A stretch of 64,000 bases of DNA. Origin: Pseudomonas brassicacearum subsp. neoaurantiaca. GTDB lineage: Bacteria; Pseudomonadota; Gammaproteobacteria; Pseudomonadales; Pseudomonadaceae. The notes beneath the pieces are model-generated. The model saw nothing but the letters and a program-made list of their open reading frames with translations, searched no databases and was not told the origin of the DNA. The stretch is from NCBI RefSeq assembly GCF_013608025.1, contig NZ_VDLV01000020.1, positions 222-64,221 of the forward strand, written 5' to 3'. This document shows, one piece after another, positions 43,154 through 54,805 of this stretch. Each line of letters begins with the position of its first letter. Within the stretch, counting starts at the first letter, position 1. The position numbers were made by a program, and so were the translations under genes.

Positions 43154-44524
43154 TCAGTCGGACAAGCCATCCTGGCTCGCTTCAAATAACGCCATGGCCT
43201 CGACATGCGCCGTTTGAGGAAACATATCGAGAATCCCGGCACGTTTTAACCGGTAGCCCTGCTTGATCAGTTCGACCGTATCCCGGGCCAAAGTTGCCGG
43301 GTTGCACGATACATAAACCAACCGTCTGGCACCCAGGGACGACAGCGTGCGTACCACCTCGAAAGCACCGTCACGGGGTGGGTCCAAGAGTACCGCAGAA
43401 AAGCCTTCGCCGATCCATTCGGCACCCGCCAAAGGCTGGGATAAATCGGCCTGAAAAAAAGCAGTGTTATGCAAATTGTTGCTGAGGGCGTTGGCGGCGG
43501 CACGGTCGACCATGGTCTGCACGCCTTCCACCGCCACCACCTCGCGCACGCTTTTGGCGAGCGGCAAGGCAAAGTTGCCCAGGCCACAGAACAGATCCAG
43601 CACCCGCTCTTCGGATCGAGGCGCCAGCCACTCCAAGGCCTGGGCGACCATCGCCTCGTTGACGGCAGCGTTCACCTGGATGAAATCCCCCGGCCGATAA
43701 GCCAGGTCCAGGCCCCAGGTTTCCAGGCGATAGCCCAAGGACAATCCCTCATCGACCGGTTGCGGCTCGCCTTCGCCATGCAGCCATAACTGGGCTTCGT
43801 GGAGCGCACAGAAATCCTTGAGGACCGTCAGGTCGGCGCCCGACAGCGGCGCCATGTGCCGCAACAACAGCGCCAGGGACGAACCGGCGAATAACTCCAC
43901 ATGACCCAACGCCTGGGGCTTGCCCAGGCGACGGAGCATTTCCGGCAAGCGGCTCATGATCGGCTGCAAGGGCTGTACCAGCACTGGGCATTCGTCAATG
44001 GCGACGATGTCCTGGCTGCCGACGGCACGGAAACCCACTTCGAGTTTCTTCGCCTTCTGGTCCCAACGCACCGCCACCCGGGCGCGACGCCGGTAGCCGA
44101 ATTCCGGCCCGCTCAAAGGCTCGGCCCATTCCTCCGGCTCGACGCCCGCCACCCGTGACAGCTGCTCGGCGAGCATGCGCTGTTTCAGGGCGAGTTGTTC
44201 GTTGTGGGGCAAATGCTGGACGCTGCATCCGCCGCAGCGACCGGCATGCACGCACGGCGCGGCACGACGCAGCTCATTGGGCGTAAACACCCGCTCGGTG
44301 CGGGCCTCGACCACTTTGCCGTGGGCACCGAGCACCCGCGCCTCGACTTCTTCGCCGGCCAGCGCACCGATGACGAACCAGGTTCGCCCGTCGACAAACG
44401 CAATCCCACGACCGTCATTGGCCAGGCGCTCGATGGTCAGGCGCTGCTTTTTACCGGTGGGCACTTGCGGGGCCCGGCTTCCGCCGCTGGGCTGGAAGCG
44501 CAAGCCTCTTTCTTGCTTGGCCAT
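43154..44524 (-). CDS. rlmD: 23S rRNA (uracil-5-)-methyltransferase RlmD
   Basis: A 456-residue enzyme that methylates U1939 of 23S rRNA. An N-terminal TRAM domain leads into the 4Fe-4S cluster site [15 protein letters not shown] (approx. residues 91-105). The SAM-binding part has [17 protein letters not shown]. The catalytic Cys is in [14 protein letters not shown]. It overlaps cysM by one base (stop-start region at 44524), so the two are likely cotranscribed with relA further downstream. Confidence 0.95.
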   Translation of the reverse strand: MAKQERGLRFQPSGGSRAPQVPTGKKQRLTIERLANDGRGIAFVDGRTWFVIGALAGEEVEARVLGAHGKVVEARTERVFTPNELRRAAPCVHAGRCGGCSVQHLPHNEQLALKQRMLAEQLSRVAGVEPEEWAEPLSGPEFGYRRRARVAVRWDQKAKKLEVGFRAVGSQDIVAIDECPVLVQPLQPIMSRLPEMLRRLGKPQALGHVELFAGSSLALLLRHMAPLSGADLTVLKDFCALHEAQLWLHGEGEPQPVDEGLSLGYRLETWGLDLAYRPGDFIQVNAAVNEAMVAQALEWLAPRSEERVLDLFCGLGNFALPLAKSVREVVAVEGVQTMVDRAAANALSNNLHNTAFFQADLSQPLAGAEWIGEGFSAVLLDPPRDGAFEVVRTLSSLGARRLVYVSCNPATLARDTVELIKQGYRLKRAGILDMFPQTAHVEAMALFEASQDGLSD

Positions 44525-45426
44525 CAGTTGGGCGCGTCGAAAATGCCGGTCGACAGGTAACGGTCGCCACGGTCGCAGATGATCGCAACGATCACTGCAT
44601 TCTCAACTTCCTTGGACAAGCGCAGCATGCCCGCCACGGCACCGCCGGAAGACACGCCGCAGAAGATGCCTTCTTCGCGAGCCAGGCGACGGGTAACGTC
44701 CTCGGCTTCGCTCTGGGCCATGTCGATGATCCGGTCCACGCGCTCGGCCTGGTAGATCTTCGGCAGGTATTCCTGCGGCCACCGGCGGATGCCGGGGATC
44801 GCCGAACCTTCCATCGGTTGCAGGCCGACGATCTGTACGTTCGGGTTCTGTTCTTTCAAATAGCGCGAGGTGCCCATGATGGTGCCAGTGGTACCCATCG
44901 AGCTGACGAAATGAGTAATCGTGCCGTCGGTCTGGCGCCAGATCTCCGGGCCCGTCGTGGTGTAGTGGGCCTCGGGATTGTCACCGTTGGCGAACTGATC
45001 CAGCACCTTGCCACGGCCTTCGGCCTGCATGCGCTCGGCCAGGTCGCGAGCACCTTCCATGCCCTCTTCCTGGGTCACCAGGATCAGCTCGGCGCCATAA
45101 GCCGTCATCGCGGCTTTACGCTCGGCGCTGGAGTTGTCGGGCATGATCAGGATCATCTTGTAACCCTTGATCGCCGCTGCCATCGCCAGGGCAATACCGG
45201 TGTTGCCGGACGTCGCCTCGATCAGCGTATCGCCGGGCTGGATCTGCCCGCGCAACTCGCCACGGGTGATCATCGACAGCGCCGGGCGGTCCTTGACCGA
45301 ACCCGCCGGGTTGTTCCCTTCGAGCTTGAGCAGAAGCGTATTGCTGGTCGCGCCGGGCAGGCGCTGCAAGCGAACCAGCGGAGTGTTGCCGACGCAATCG
45401 GCAATGGTTGGGTACTGCAAAGTCAT
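44524..45426 (-). CDS. cysM: Cysteine synthase B
   Basis: A 300-residue PLP enzyme that makes cysteine (or S-sulfocysteine from thiosulfate) from O-acetylserine. [19 protein letters not shown] starts the chain. [15 protein letters not shown] holds the Schiff-base Lys, [20 protein letters not shown] the substrate loop, and [16 protein letters not shown] the PLP phosphate site. ATG at 45426 matches the family start; the frame continues to 45585 without meaning. It is divergent from gacS, the arrangement known in fluorescent pseudomonads. Confidence 0.96.
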   Translation of the reverse strand: MTLQYPTIADCVGNTPLVRLQRLPGATSNTLLLKLEGNNPAGSVKDRPALSMITRGELRGQIQPGDTLIEATSGNTGIALAMAAAIKGYKMILIMPDNSSAERKAAMTAYGAELILVTQEEGMEGARDLAERMQAEGRGKVLDQFANGDNPEAHYTTTGPEIWRQTDGTITHFVSSMGTTGTIMGTSRYLKEQNPNVQIVGLQPMEGSAIPGIRRWPQEYLPKIYQAERVDRIIDMAQSEAEDVTRRLAREEGIFCGVSSGGAVAGMLRLSKEVENAVIVAIICDRGDRYLSTGIFDAPN

Positions 45427-45704
45427 GGCGTATTCGCAATCCGGGCTGCGGGGGCGCCTATCATACCGGCAAACCCGGCGAGGCCATATCACGCAAAGTA
45501 AGGGGGTTATGGCTTCTGGGAATAAGCGAGCGCATACCCAGCCCGCGGTGCCCGACTTCCCCGGGTTGCGGTCCACCTGGATCACGAACCCAGCGTCCGT
45601 GAATTTTTACGAAGATCACCCGCCCGCAAATCGCTACACTGCGCAGATATTGCGTGCCGGATGCGCGCGAAGCTCAATCAGACCGCTGGATGCAGGAGAC
45701 AAGT

Positions 45705-48455
45705 GTGCTCAAGAAACTGGGAATCAAAGGCCGCGTCCTGTTGCTGACCCTGTTGCCGACCAGCCTGATGGCGCTGGTCCTGGGCGGCTATTTCACCTGG
45801 GTGCAGCAAGCCGACTTGCACGCTCAATTGCTGCAACGGGGCGAGATGATCGCCGAACAGTTGGCCCCGCTGGTTGCGCCGGCCATGAGCCGCCATGACA
45901 CCGATCTGCTGGAGCGCATCGCCACCCAGTCCCTCGAGCAAGCGGACGTACGCGCCGTAACCTTCCTCGCCCCCGACCGCTCGCCCCTGGCCCATGCCGG
46001 CCCGACCATGCTCAACCGCGCACCCGACGGCAACAGTACGCAGTTGCTGCAACGCACCGGCAACGACGCGACGCGTTACCTGCTGCCGGTGTTCGGCAAG
46101 CACCGCAACCTGGCCGGCGAACTGATTCCCGAGGAAGCCGACCGCCTGCTGGGTTGGGTCGAGCTGGAGTTGTCCCACAGCGGCATGTTGCTGCGCGGCT
46201 ATCGCAGCCTGTTCGCCAGCCTGTTGCTGATCGCCGCTGGCCTGGGTTGCACCGGGCTGCTGGCCTTGCGCATGGGCCGCACTATCAATCGCCCGCTGAG
46301 CCAGATCAAGCAAGCCGTGGCGCAGCTCAAGGATGGCCACCTGGAAACCCGCCTGCCGCCACTGGGCAGCCAGGAACTGGATGAGTTGGCGTCGGGCATC
46401 AATCGCATGGCCGGCACGTTGCAGAATGCGCAGGAAGAATTGCAGCACAGCATCGATCAGGCGACCGAAGACGTGCGCCAAAACCTGGAAACCATCGAGA
46501 TCCAAAACATCGAGCTGGACCTGGCGCGCAAGGAAGCCCTGGAGGCGAGCCGGATCAAATCCGAATTCCTGGCAAACATGAGCCATGAAATCCGCACGCC
46601 ACTGAACGGCATCCTGGGTTTCACTCATCTATTGCAGAAAAGCGAACTGACCCCGCGCCAGCTCGACTACCTGGGCACCATCGAAAAATCCGCCGACAGC
46701 CTGCTCGGGATCATCAACGAGATCCTCGATTTTTCAAAGATCGAAGCCGGCAAACTGGTGCTCGACAACATCCCGTTCAACCTGCGAGACCTGTTGCAGG
46801 ACACCCTGACCATCCTCGCCCCCGCCGCCCATGCCAAGCAGCTGGAATTGGTGAGCCTGGTCTATCGCGACACGCCTTTGTCGCTGGTGGGCGACCCGCT
46901 GCGCCTCAAGCAGATCCTCACCAACCTGGTGAGCAACGCGATCAAGTTCACCCGCGAAGGCACCATCGTCGCCCGCGCCATGCTCGAGGATGAACATGAG
47001 GACAGCGTGCAATTGCGCATCAGCATCCAGGACACTGGCATCGGCCTCTCCGCCCAGGACGTCCGGGCGCTGTTCCAGGCCTTCAGCCAGGCCGATAACT
47101 CACTGTCCCGACAACCTGGCGGCACCGGGCTGGGCCTGGTGATTTCCAAGGGGCTGGGGAAACAGATGGGCGGCGAGATCGGCGTGGACAGTACGCCCGG
47201 CGAAGGCTCGGAATTCTGGATCAGCCTGCGCCTGCCCAGGACGCGGGACGACGCCGAGGATTTACCCGGTCCACCGCTGCTGGGTCGACGTGTCGCAGTC
47301 CTGGAAAACCATGAACTGGCCCGCCAGGCCCTGCAGCACCAACTTGAAGATTGCGGCCTGCAGGTCACGCCGTTCAACACCTTGGAGAACCTGACCAACG
47401 GTGTCACCGTCGCCCACCAGACTGACCAGGCCATCGACCTGGCCGTGCTCGGCATCACCAGCAACGACATGCCGCCGGAACGCCTCAACCAGCACATCTG
47501 GGACTTGGAACACCTGGGCTGCAAAGTCCTCGTGCTCTGTCCGACCACCGAGCAGACGCTGTATCACCTCTCTGTTCCCAACCCCCACAGCCAGCTCCAG
47601 GCCAAGCCCGCCTGCACCCGCAAGTTGCGCCGCTCGCTGTCCGACCTGGTCAATCCGCGCCCATTGCGCAGCGAACCCAACGAACCGGCACCCAGCCGTG
47701 CCCCGAAAGTGCTGTGCGTGGACGACAACCCGGCCAACCTGCTGCTGGTGCAGACCCTGCTCGAGGACATGGGCGCCCGGGTGCTGGCAGTGGAAAGCGG
47801 ATACGCGGCGGTCAAGGCGGTGCAGAAGGAAACCTTCGACCTGGTATTGATGGACGTGCAGATGCCCGGCATGGACGGTCGCCAGAGCACCGAGACGATC
47901 CGCCAGTGGGAAAGCGAGCGGCACTGCTCTCCGCTGCCGATCGTCGCCCTCACCGCCCACGCCATGGCCAACGAGAAACGCGCCTTGCTGCAAAGCGGCA
48001 TGGATGACTACGTGACCAAGCCCATCAGCGAGCGGCAACTGGCCCAGGTCGTACTCAAATGGACCGGCCTGGCCTTGCGCAACCAAGTGCCGGACCGAGG
48101 CTGGGACGGCCATGGCAGCGGTGAGCTGCTGGTGCTCGATCACGAAGAAGGCCTGCGCCTGGCCGCGGGCAAGGCCGATCTGGCAGCGGACATGCTGGCA
48201 ATGCTGCTGGCCTCCCTGGAAGCCGACCGCGAAGCGATTCGCCAGGCCAGCGAAGCCAACGATCACAACGCCTTGATCGAACGGGTCCACCGCCTGCACG
48301 GTGCCACGCGTTATTGCGGCGTACCGCAATTGCGCGCCGCCTGCCAGCGCAGCGAAACCCTGCTCAAGCAGCAGGATCCCAAAGCGGCGGCGGCCCTTGA
48401 GGACCTGGAGCGCGCCATCGATCGCCTGGCCAGCGAGGCGCGTATCAGCGCCTGA
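45705..48455 (+). CDS. gacS: Hybrid sensor histidine kinase GacS
   Basis: The 916-residue product starts with GTG ([20 protein letters not shown]) six bases after AGGAG; an ATG at 45654 is not used. Two membrane helices (approx. residues 10-30 and 165-185) flank a periplasmic sensor, followed by HAMP and coiled coil, and then a kinase with His294 in [16 protein letters not shown] receiver with Asp717 in [11 protein letters not shown] and an HPt domain with His865 in [13 protein letters not shown] follow. Positions agree closely with known Pseudomonas GacS. GacS activates GacA, which drives Rsm small RNAs controlling secondary metabolism and biofilm. Confidence 0.97.
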   Translation: MLKKLGIKGRVLLLTLLPTSLMALVLGGYFTWVQQADLHAQLLQRGEMIAEQLAPLVAPAMSRHDTDLLERIATQSLEQADVRAVTFLAPDRSPLAHAGPTMLNRAPDGNSTQLLQRTGNDATRYLLPVFGKHRNLAGELIPEEADRLLGWVELELSHSGMLLRGYRSLFASLLLIAAGLGCTGLLALRMGRTINRPLSQIKQAVAQLKDGHLETRLPPLGSQELDELASGINRMAGTLQNAQEELQHSIDQATEDVRQNLETIEIQNIELDLARKEALEASRIKSEFLANMSHEIRTPLNGILGFTHLLQKSELTPRQLDYLGTIEKSADSLLGIINEILDFSKIEAGKLVLDNIPFNLRDLLQDTLTILAPAAHAKQLELVSLVYRDTPLSLVGDPLRLKQILTNLVSNAIKFTREGTIVARAMLEDEHEDSVQLRISIQDTGIGLSAQDVRALFQAFSQADNSLSRQPGGTGLGLVISKGLGKQMGGEIGVDSTPGEGSEFWISLRLPRTRDDAEDLPGPPLLGRRVAVLENHELARQALQHQLEDCGLQVTPFNTLENLTNGVTVAHQTDQAIDLAVLGITSNDMPPERLNQHIWDLEHLGCKVLVLCPTTEQTLYHLSVPNPHSQLQAKPACTRKLRRSLSDLVNPRPLRSEPNEPAPSRAPKVLCVDDNPANLLLVQTLLEDMGARVLAVESGYAAVKAVQKETFDLVLMDVQMPGMDGRQSTETIRQWESERHCSPLPIVALTAHAMANEKRALLQSGMDDYVTKPISERQLAQVVLKWTGLALRNQVPDRGWDGHGSGELLVLDHEEGLRLAAGKADLAADMLAMLLASLEADREAIRQASEANDHNALIERVHRLHGATRYCGVPQLRAACQRSETLLKQQDPKAAAALEDLERAIDRLASEARISA

Positions 48456-48545
48456 TCCAGGGCAATACACCCGCCAGCATAATCGCTGAAAATCCAAGCT
48501 CCGGGCCACGCACGGTAAGAGCTCATTTTTTGCCAGGAGGCCGCC

Positions 48546-49535
48546 ATGCGCGCCATTCTTTTCAGCAGCCAGACCTACGATCGCGACAGTTTCGGCAAGG
48601 CCCCGCTACCTGCCGGCCTTGAATTGCAGTTCCAGCCGGCACGCCTGAACCTCGACACCGTGGCCCTGGCCGAACGGCACGAGGTGGTCTGCGCCTTTAT
48701 CAACGACGATCTCAGCGCCCCGGTGCTGGAACGACTGGCTGAAGGCGGCACGCGACTGATCGCCCTGCGTTCGGCCGGCTACAACCACGTCGACCTGCCT
48801 GTCGCCAAGCGACTTGGATTGAGCATCGTCCGGGTGCCGGCCTACTCGCCCCATGCGGTTGCCGAACATGCCGTGGCCCTGATCCTGACGCTCAACCGAT
48901 GCCTGCACCGGGCCTGCAACCGCACCCGGGATGGCAATTTCAGCCTCAACGGGCTGACCGGTTTCGACCTGGTGGGCAAGACGGTGGGCGTGATCGGTAC
49001 CGGCCAGATCGGCGCAACCTTCGCCCGGATCATGGCTGGTTTCGGCTGCCGATTGCTGGTATACGATCCTTATCCCAACCCCGAGGTCGAAGCCCTGGGC
49101 GCCCGTTATGTGCCGTTGGCCGATCTGCTGGCGCAAGCGCAGATCATCAGCCTGCACTGCCCGCTCAACGAACAGAGCCGACACCTGATCAACGCCCGCT
49201 CCCTGGACACCATGCAACGCGGCGCGATGCTGATCAACACCGGTCGCGGCGGCCTGGTGGACACGCCGGCGCTGATCGAAGCGTTGAAAAGCGGCCAATT
49301 GGGATATTTGGGACTCGATGTCTATGAGGAAGAAGCCCAACTCTTCTTCGAGGACCGCTCCGACCTGCCGTTGCAGGACGACGTCCTCGCGCGACTGCTG
49401 ACCTTTCCCAATGTCGTCGTGACCGCGCACCAGGCATTCCTGACCCGCGAAGCCTTGGCGGCAATTGCCACCACCACCCTGGACAATATCGCGGCCTGGG
49501 CCGCCGGCACGCCGCAGAACCTGGTGATCAACTAA
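48546..49535 (+). CDS. ldhA: D-lactate dehydrogenase / 2-hydroxyacid dehydrogenase
   Basis: A 329-residue NAD-dependent enzyme. The Rossmann motif is VGVIGTGQIGATFARIMAGFGC. The catalytic Arg lies in LIALRSAGYNHVDL-type sequence and DVYEEEAQLFFED, and the catalytic His in VVVTAHQAFLTREAL. It reduces pyruvate to D-lactate in anaerobic or oxygen-limited growth. AGGAGG lies about seven bases before the ATG. It follows gacS by 90 bases on the same strand, the conserved gacS-ldhA order of pseudomonads. Confidence 0.94.
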   Translation: MRAILFSSQTYDRDSFGKAPLPAGLELQFQPARLNLDTVALAERHEVVCAFINDDLSAPVLERLAEGGTRLIALRSAGYNHVDLPVAKRLGLSIVRVPAYSPHAVAEHAVALILTLNRCLHRACNRTRDGNFSLNGLTGFDLVGKTVGVIGTGQIGATFARIMAGFGCRLLVYDPYPNPEVEALGARYVPLADLLAQAQIISLHCPLNEQSRHLINARSLDTMQRGAMLINTGRGGLVDTPALIEALKSGQLGYLGLDVYEEEAQLFFEDRSDLPLQDDVLARLLTFPNVVVTAHQAFLTREALAAIATTTLDNIAAWAAGTPQNLVIN

Positions 49536-49542
49536 CCCCTCC

Positions 49543-49622
49543 TGTGGGAGCGAGCCTGCTCGCGAATACGGTGTGTCAGCTGACATCATTACCGATGAAT
49601 CGCGAGCAGGTTCGCTCCCACA
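49543..49622. repeat. REPIN, family A, outward arms
   Basis: TGTGGGAGCGAGCCTGCTCG on the left and CGAGCAGGTTCGCTCCCACA on the right. One G-to-A change (GGTTCG for GGCTCG) weakens the right arm. It lies directly after ldhA. Confidence 0.92.
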
Positions 49623-49713
49623 GGGATGGATGGAGTTTCGTCGGCCAGCCTTTCATCGAGTCCATGCCCAGGCCATGCCCCGTGCTAGCATGTCGCGCCT
49701 ATTTGGAGGACCC

Positions 49714-50148
49714 ATGGCCGAACACGATTTCCGCTACACCCTGATGAACCCACAGCACACCTTGACCGAGGTCCGCGCGCTGGCGCCGGGTCGCTACCAG
49801 GTCACCGGCAACGGCGGTTCGATCCAGGCCAACGACGTATTGCTCGTGACGCTCAAGGGCAGCAAGGATTTGTCCATGCGCCTGACCGTGGACACCGTAC
49901 GCCACCTGCTCAAGCCCATGGGCCAATGGACTGCCATGACCACCGGCCCGGTGTTCGGCGAACTGGCGATCCACACCTGGCAGGTCAATTGCGACCGCTG
50001 CGCCAAGGAACTGAGCTTCGAATTCGCCGTCGATGCCAAGCTCGGCACCAAGGCCCAGAAGCCAGCCGCCACCGCGCGCATCGCCGAGTTGGGCTGGACG
50101 ACGGTCGGTGAAAAACACCTGTGCCCTCAATGCCAGGAAGCCGCTTGA
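49714..50148 (+). CDS. Unknown protein with Cys-pair motifs, 144 residues
   Basis: A 144-residue cytoplasmic protein (MAEHDFRYTLMNPQHTLTEVRAL...). It has a compact beta-rich core and two CxxC pairs: NCDRCAKELSFEF (approx. residue 93) and HLCPQCQEAA at the C-terminus, a likely zinc site. GGAGGA precedes the ATG. Its stop overlaps the start of the META-domain lipoprotein (TGATGA), so they form a two-gene unit. No family is recognised. Confidence 0.75.
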   Translation: MAEHDFRYTLMNPQHTLTEVRALAPGRYQVTGNGGSIQANDVLLVTLKGSKDLSMRLTVDTVRHLLKPMGQWTAMTTGPVFGELAIHTWQVNCDRCAKELSFEFAVDAKLGTKAQKPAATARIAELGWTTVGEKHLCPQCQEAA

Positions 50149-50552
50149 TGAAACGCCTGGTCCTGGCCGCGCTGATCGGTGCCGGCCTGATGGGTTGCGC
50201 TGGCGAGCCGGTGCAACTGCAGCAAAACCGCAGCTATATCCTTGAATGGATCGGCGAGCGCCCATTGATGGACTACAGCCACCTGACCATCACCCTCGGC
50301 GATGATGGCCGGGCCTATGGCAATGCGGGCTGCAACCATTGGTTCGCGCCGTATACCCTGGAAGGCGACCGGTTGAGTTTCGGCAAGATTGGCAGCACCC
50401 GCAAGCTCTGCGCCCCGGCGGTCATGGAACAGGAGACGCGTTTCTTGCAGGCGCTGGAGAAGGTCGAGCGCTGGGACGTTTCGCCCATCGAGCAAATGCG
50501 TTTCTGGCCCGCCCAGGGCAAGCCGCTGCGGTGGTGGCTGGAAGAAGGCTAA
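50148..50552 (+). CDS. META-domain lipoprotein
   Basis: A 134-residue lipoprotein: signal peptide MKRLVLAALIGAGLMGC with lipobox LMGC (Cys17), then the META/HslJ-like fold (WIGERPLMDYSHLTITLGDDGRAYGNAGCNHWFAPYTLEGDRLSFGKIGSTRKLC). META domains occur in HslJ-type outer membrane proteins linked to stress tolerance. The start codon overlaps the upstream stop in TGATGA. Two Cys (GC and LC) could form a disulfide. Confidence 0.88.
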   Translation: MKRLVLAALIGAGLMGCAGEPVQLQQNRSYILEWIGERPLMDYSHLTITLGDDGRAYGNAGCNHWFAPYTLEGDRLSFGKIGSTRKLCAPAVMEQETRFLQALEKVERWDVSPIEQMRFWPAQGKPLRWWLEEG

Positions 50553-50591
50553 GGCTTGAAAGGCGAAAAAAACTGAATCTGAATAGATCCC

Positions 50592-50717
50592 TGTGGCGAG
50601 GGGATTTATCCCCGCTGGGCTGCGAAGCGGCCCCCGTCGTCCCGCCAGACATTCCCTGGCGGAAAGTGGCTATGGGGCTGCTACGCAGCCCAACGGGGAT
50701 AAATCCCCTCGCCACAA
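50592..50717. repeat. REPIN, family B, outward arms
   Basis: TGTGGCGAGGGGATTTATCC and GGATAAATCCCCTCGCCACA form the outer stem, with GCTGGGCTGCGAAGCGGCC and a related inverse in the inner part. It lies between the convergent META-lipoprotein and TlpA genes. Confidence 0.93.
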
Positions 50718-50741
50718 CGGTGCCAGATTTGCGATCCGGTG

Positions 50742-51209
50742 TTATTTGATCGCCTGCAACGCCTCGAGCTTCGCCATCACCGCCGCCGCCGTCTGCTCCC
50801 CGAGCAACTGCTCGCGCACCTTGCCCTGGTTATCGATGATGTAGGTCACCGGCAATCCCTCGCTGCGTGGAAGGTCGAAGATTTCGGCCGGGTCCCGGGC
50901 CAGTACGGTGAAACGAATGCCCATCTTGTCGCTGGCACTCTTGAGTTCCTCGCCCTGCACCTGGTCGAAGTTGACGCCGAACACGCCCACGCTCCGTCCC
51001 TTGAGCTGTTCGGCCAGGGCATTGAATTCCGGAATTTCGGTGCGGCATGGCGCGCACCACTCGGCCCAGTAATTAAGCACCACCCACTGCTTGTCCAACC
51101 GTTGCGAAGCAATGGACTGGCCGTGCTGATCCACGCCGTAATCGTTTCCGCAGCCGGCGAGCAATAAAATGCCGATGAATGTCAGTGCCGCCGCCAATCG
51201 CCTTGTCAT
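50742..51209 (-). CDS. TlpA-family thiol:disulfide lipoprotein
   Basis: A 155-residue lipoprotein (lipobox LLAGC, Cys20) with the thioredoxin fold. The active site is YWAEWCAPC (Cys52, Cys55), and the cis-Pro block is LPVTYIIDNQG. It acts on the periplasmic side as a reductant or oxidant, similar to TlpA/ResA proteins used in cytochrome maturation. It is a single gene divergent from arsC; no electron donor (such as DsbD) is adjacent. Confidence 0.92.
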   Translation of the reverse strand: MTRRLAAALTFIGILLLAGCGNDYGVDQHGQSIASQRLDKQWVVLNYWAEWCAPCRTEIPEFNALAEQLKGRSVGVFGVNFDQVQGEELKSASDKMGIRFTVLARDPAEIFDLPRSEGLPVTYIIDNQGKVREQLLGEQTAAAVMAKLEALQAIK

Positions 51210-51313
51210 GTACCGATCCTTGTCTCAATGTGAACGCCTGGGTGCCCATCAGGTGCTAGGCGCCTCGCTGCACAGTAGAATAGCCGCCACCTTACGCAAG
51301 ATGCGACCCGCTC

Positions 51314-52687
<1,374 letters not shown>

Positions 52688-52691
52688 TACA

Positions 52692-52798
52692 CCGCTATCG
52701 CGAGCAAGCTCGCTCCCACATTTGAAATGCATTCCCCTGTGGGAGCGAGCCTGCTTTTGAAATGCATTCCCTGTGGGAGCGAGCCTGCTCGCGAAGGG
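52692..52798. repeat. REPIN, family A, inward arms, with a tandem partial duplication
   Basis: The left arm (52692-52720) is followed by TTTGAAATGCATTCCC and a TGTGGGAGCGAGCCTGC copy (52738-52754), and then the same spacer-plus-arm unit again (to 52798). Only the last copy is complete. About 34 bases have thus been duplicated in tandem. The spacer also occurs in the element at 22331. Confidence 0.9.
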
Positions 52799-52810
52799 CC
52801 CGACACGGTC

Positions 52811-53485
52811 TCAATGATTGACGGTATAAGCCAGCATCATCGAAATCTGCGACATCGGCCGCCCGCCGCTCTCTTCATGCCACTGGTTGAAAGCATTCTG
52901 CACCGTCGCCAGGTCCCGCAGGCTGGTGGGGACTTTGTCGATGATGTCCTGGGCATTGAGCGCCGCCACGACGTCGTAACTGGTCGAAAAGGTGTCCTTG
53001 TCCATCATTCGCAGGAAACGCGGTGCCGACTGGCCGCCCAGTTGATGGCCGTGCTTTTTCAGGTAGGTCCACAGGCCGACGATGTCAGTCACCGGCCAGT
53101 CGGCGACCAGCGCGCCGAAACTACCCTTTTCATGGGCCACGTCCAATATCATCTGCGCGTTGCGCGGCACACTCTTGAGCTTGCCCAGGTGGCGGATGAT
53201 CCGCGTATCCTGCATCAATCGCTCCAGGTGCTCGGCACCCATCAGCACGACTTTCTCCGGGTCGAACTTGAAGAACACCTCTTCGAACGCCGGCCACTTG
53301 GCGTCCACCAGGCTGTGCTTGAGCCCGGCGCGGAAGACCCGCAGGGCCATGGTCGAGAGGTAGCGGTCGTCGCTGATCTTGCGCAGTTGCGCCGGGGTCT
53401 TGGGCACCGGCAGACGGGCTTCCAGTTCAGCCGCCGAACCGAAGCGGTTCAGACAATACTCGTGCAGCCACTTGTAATCGCGCAT
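52811..53485 (-). CDS. DNA-3-methyladenine glycosylase I-like protein (divergent)
   Basis: A 224-residue protein of the Tag-related family (MRDYKWLHEYCLNRFGSAAEL start). It has the helical glycosylase-like blocks ISDDRYLSTMALRVFRAGLKHSLVDAKWPAFEEVF and IIRHLGKLKSVPRNAQMILDVAHEKGSFGALVADWP. The zinc-binding Cys/His set of classical E. coli Tag (CGW near the N-terminus, later His and Cys) is absent, so activity may differ. AGGAGAGGG lies just before the ATG at 53485; an upstream frame is not used. It is just downstream of ttcA on the same strand. Confidence 0.8.
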   Translation of the reverse strand: MRDYKWLHEYCLNRFGSAAELEARLPVPKTPAQLRKISDDRYLSTMALRVFRAGLKHSLVDAKWPAFEEVFFKFDPEKVVLMGAEHLERLMQDTRIIRHLGKLKSVPRNAQMILDVAHEKGSFGALVADWPVTDIVGLWTYLKKHGHQLGGQSAPRFLRMMDKDTFSTSYDVVAALNAQDIIDKVPTSLRDLATVQNAFNQWHEESGGRPMSQISMMLAYTVNH

Positions 53486-53552
53486 GCCCTCTCCTGGGAT
53501 TGAAAACGAAAACGGCGCTTGCAAGCGCCGTGGATAAAACCGATTGGCAACC

Positions 53553-54377
53553 TTAGAGATTCACCACATTGACGAACCGCGGCGTGGCGTTTTCGTCGAT
53601 GCGCAGGTTGGTGAAATCGAACAGGTTGCGGTCCGCCAGTTGCGACGGGATGACGTTCTGCAAGCCGCGGAAGATGCTCTCGGTACGGCCCGGGGTCTTG
53701 CGTTCCCACTCCTGGAGCATTTCCTTGACCACCTGGCGCTGCAGGTTTTCCTGGGAGCCGCACAGGTTGCAGGGAATGATCGGGAATTGCTTGAAATCCG
53801 AATACGCCTGGATGTCCTTCTCGTTGCAATAGGCCAACGGCCGAATCACCACGTTGCGCCCGTCGTCGGCGCGCAGCTTGGGTGGCATGGCCTTGAGCGA
53901 GCCGTTGTAGAACATGTTCAGGAAGAACGTCTCGACGATGTCGTCGCGGTGATGACCCAGAGCCATCTTGGTCGCGCCGATCTCGTCGGCGAAGGTATAG
54001 AGCGTCCCGCGGCGCAGGCGTGAGCACAGCGAGCAGGTGGTCTTGCCCTCGGGAATCAGTTCCTTGACCACCGAATAGGTGTCTTTCTCGACGATGTGGT
54101 ATTCCACGCCCAACGACTCGAGATAGGCCGGCAGCACATGCTCGGGGAACCCGGGCTGCTTCTGGTCCATGTTCACCGCGACGATGTCGAACTTGATCGG
54201 GGCAACCTTCTGTAGATGCATCAGCACGTCGAGCAAGGTGTAGCTGTCCTTGCCGCCGGACAGGCAGACCATGACCTTGTCGCCGTCCTCGATCATGTTG
54301 TAGTCGGCGACCGCCTCACCGGCCAGGCGGCGCAGGCGCTTTTGCAGTTTGTTCTGGTTGACCGTAAGAGTGCCCAT
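53553..54377 (-). CDS. ttcA: tRNA 2-thiocytidine(32) synthetase
   Basis: A 274-residue enzyme of the PP-loop family. [21 protein letters not shown] is the ATP pyrophosphatase motif (approx. residues 34-54). The iron-sulfur CxxC pair is [12 protein letters not shown], with a second pair in [16 protein letters not shown] at 54377 is chosen because the upstream part of the frame (to 54638) runs through a REPIN. It thiolates C32 in tRNA. Confidence 0.95.
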   Translation of the reverse strand: MGTLTVNQNKLQKRLRRLAGEAVADYNMIEDGDKVMVCLSGGKDSYTLLDVLMHLQKVAPIKFDIVAVNMDQKQPGFPEHVLPAYLESLGVEYHIVEKDTYSVVKELIPEGKTTCSLCSRLRRGTLYTFADEIGATKMALGHHRDDIVETFFLNMFYNGSLKAMPPKLRADDGRNVVIRPLAYCNEKDIQAYSDFKQFPIIPCNLCGSQENLQRQVVKEMLQEWERKTPGRTESIFRGLQNVIPSQLADRNLFDFTNLRIDENATPRFVNVVNL

Positions 54378-54460
54378 GACGCGAAATCCGTGAGGTGTGA
54401 CGAAAGGCCGGCATTTTACGCAAAAATTTGCTGTCGGCGAAGGCTGATGACTGGCACTTT

Positions 54461-54586
54461 TGTGGCGAGGGGATTTATCCCCGTCGGGTTGCGCAGCAAC
54501 CCCTGCGTTTAGCCTGACACTGCGCGGTGGTATTGGGATAATTGGGGCCGCTGCGCAGCCCAGCGGGGATAAATCCCCTCGCCACA
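54461..54586. repeat. REPIN, family B, outward arms
   Basis: TGTGGCGAGGGGATTTATCC and inverse form the outer stem. It lies in the divergent gap between ttcA and the Yip1-family gene. The remaining 54587-54805 shows no gene; a weak AAGGAG at about 54791 precedes the Yip1 ATG. Confidence 0.92.
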
Positions 54587-54805
54587 GTAAAATCCGTCGT
54601 GCCACAAACCTGCGTACAGACCTAACGGCGATTAGCATTATCGGCTACAGCGCGATTTGCTCTAAGCCCCCCATCCCCCTCGCCGCCACTCCTTTCTATA
54701 CTGCGGCATAAGGTCGCACACACTTACAGACCTTTACTTACCCGGCCACTTGGCCCGTAGGCGCTCCGTTGGGGGGCGATGGCAATAACAAAGGAGTGAC
54801 TGACT

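Noticed and set aside
54378..54638. Upstream extension of ttcA
   Set aside because: The extra 87 codons are the translated family B REPIN and spacer; the family start and length fit ATG 54377.
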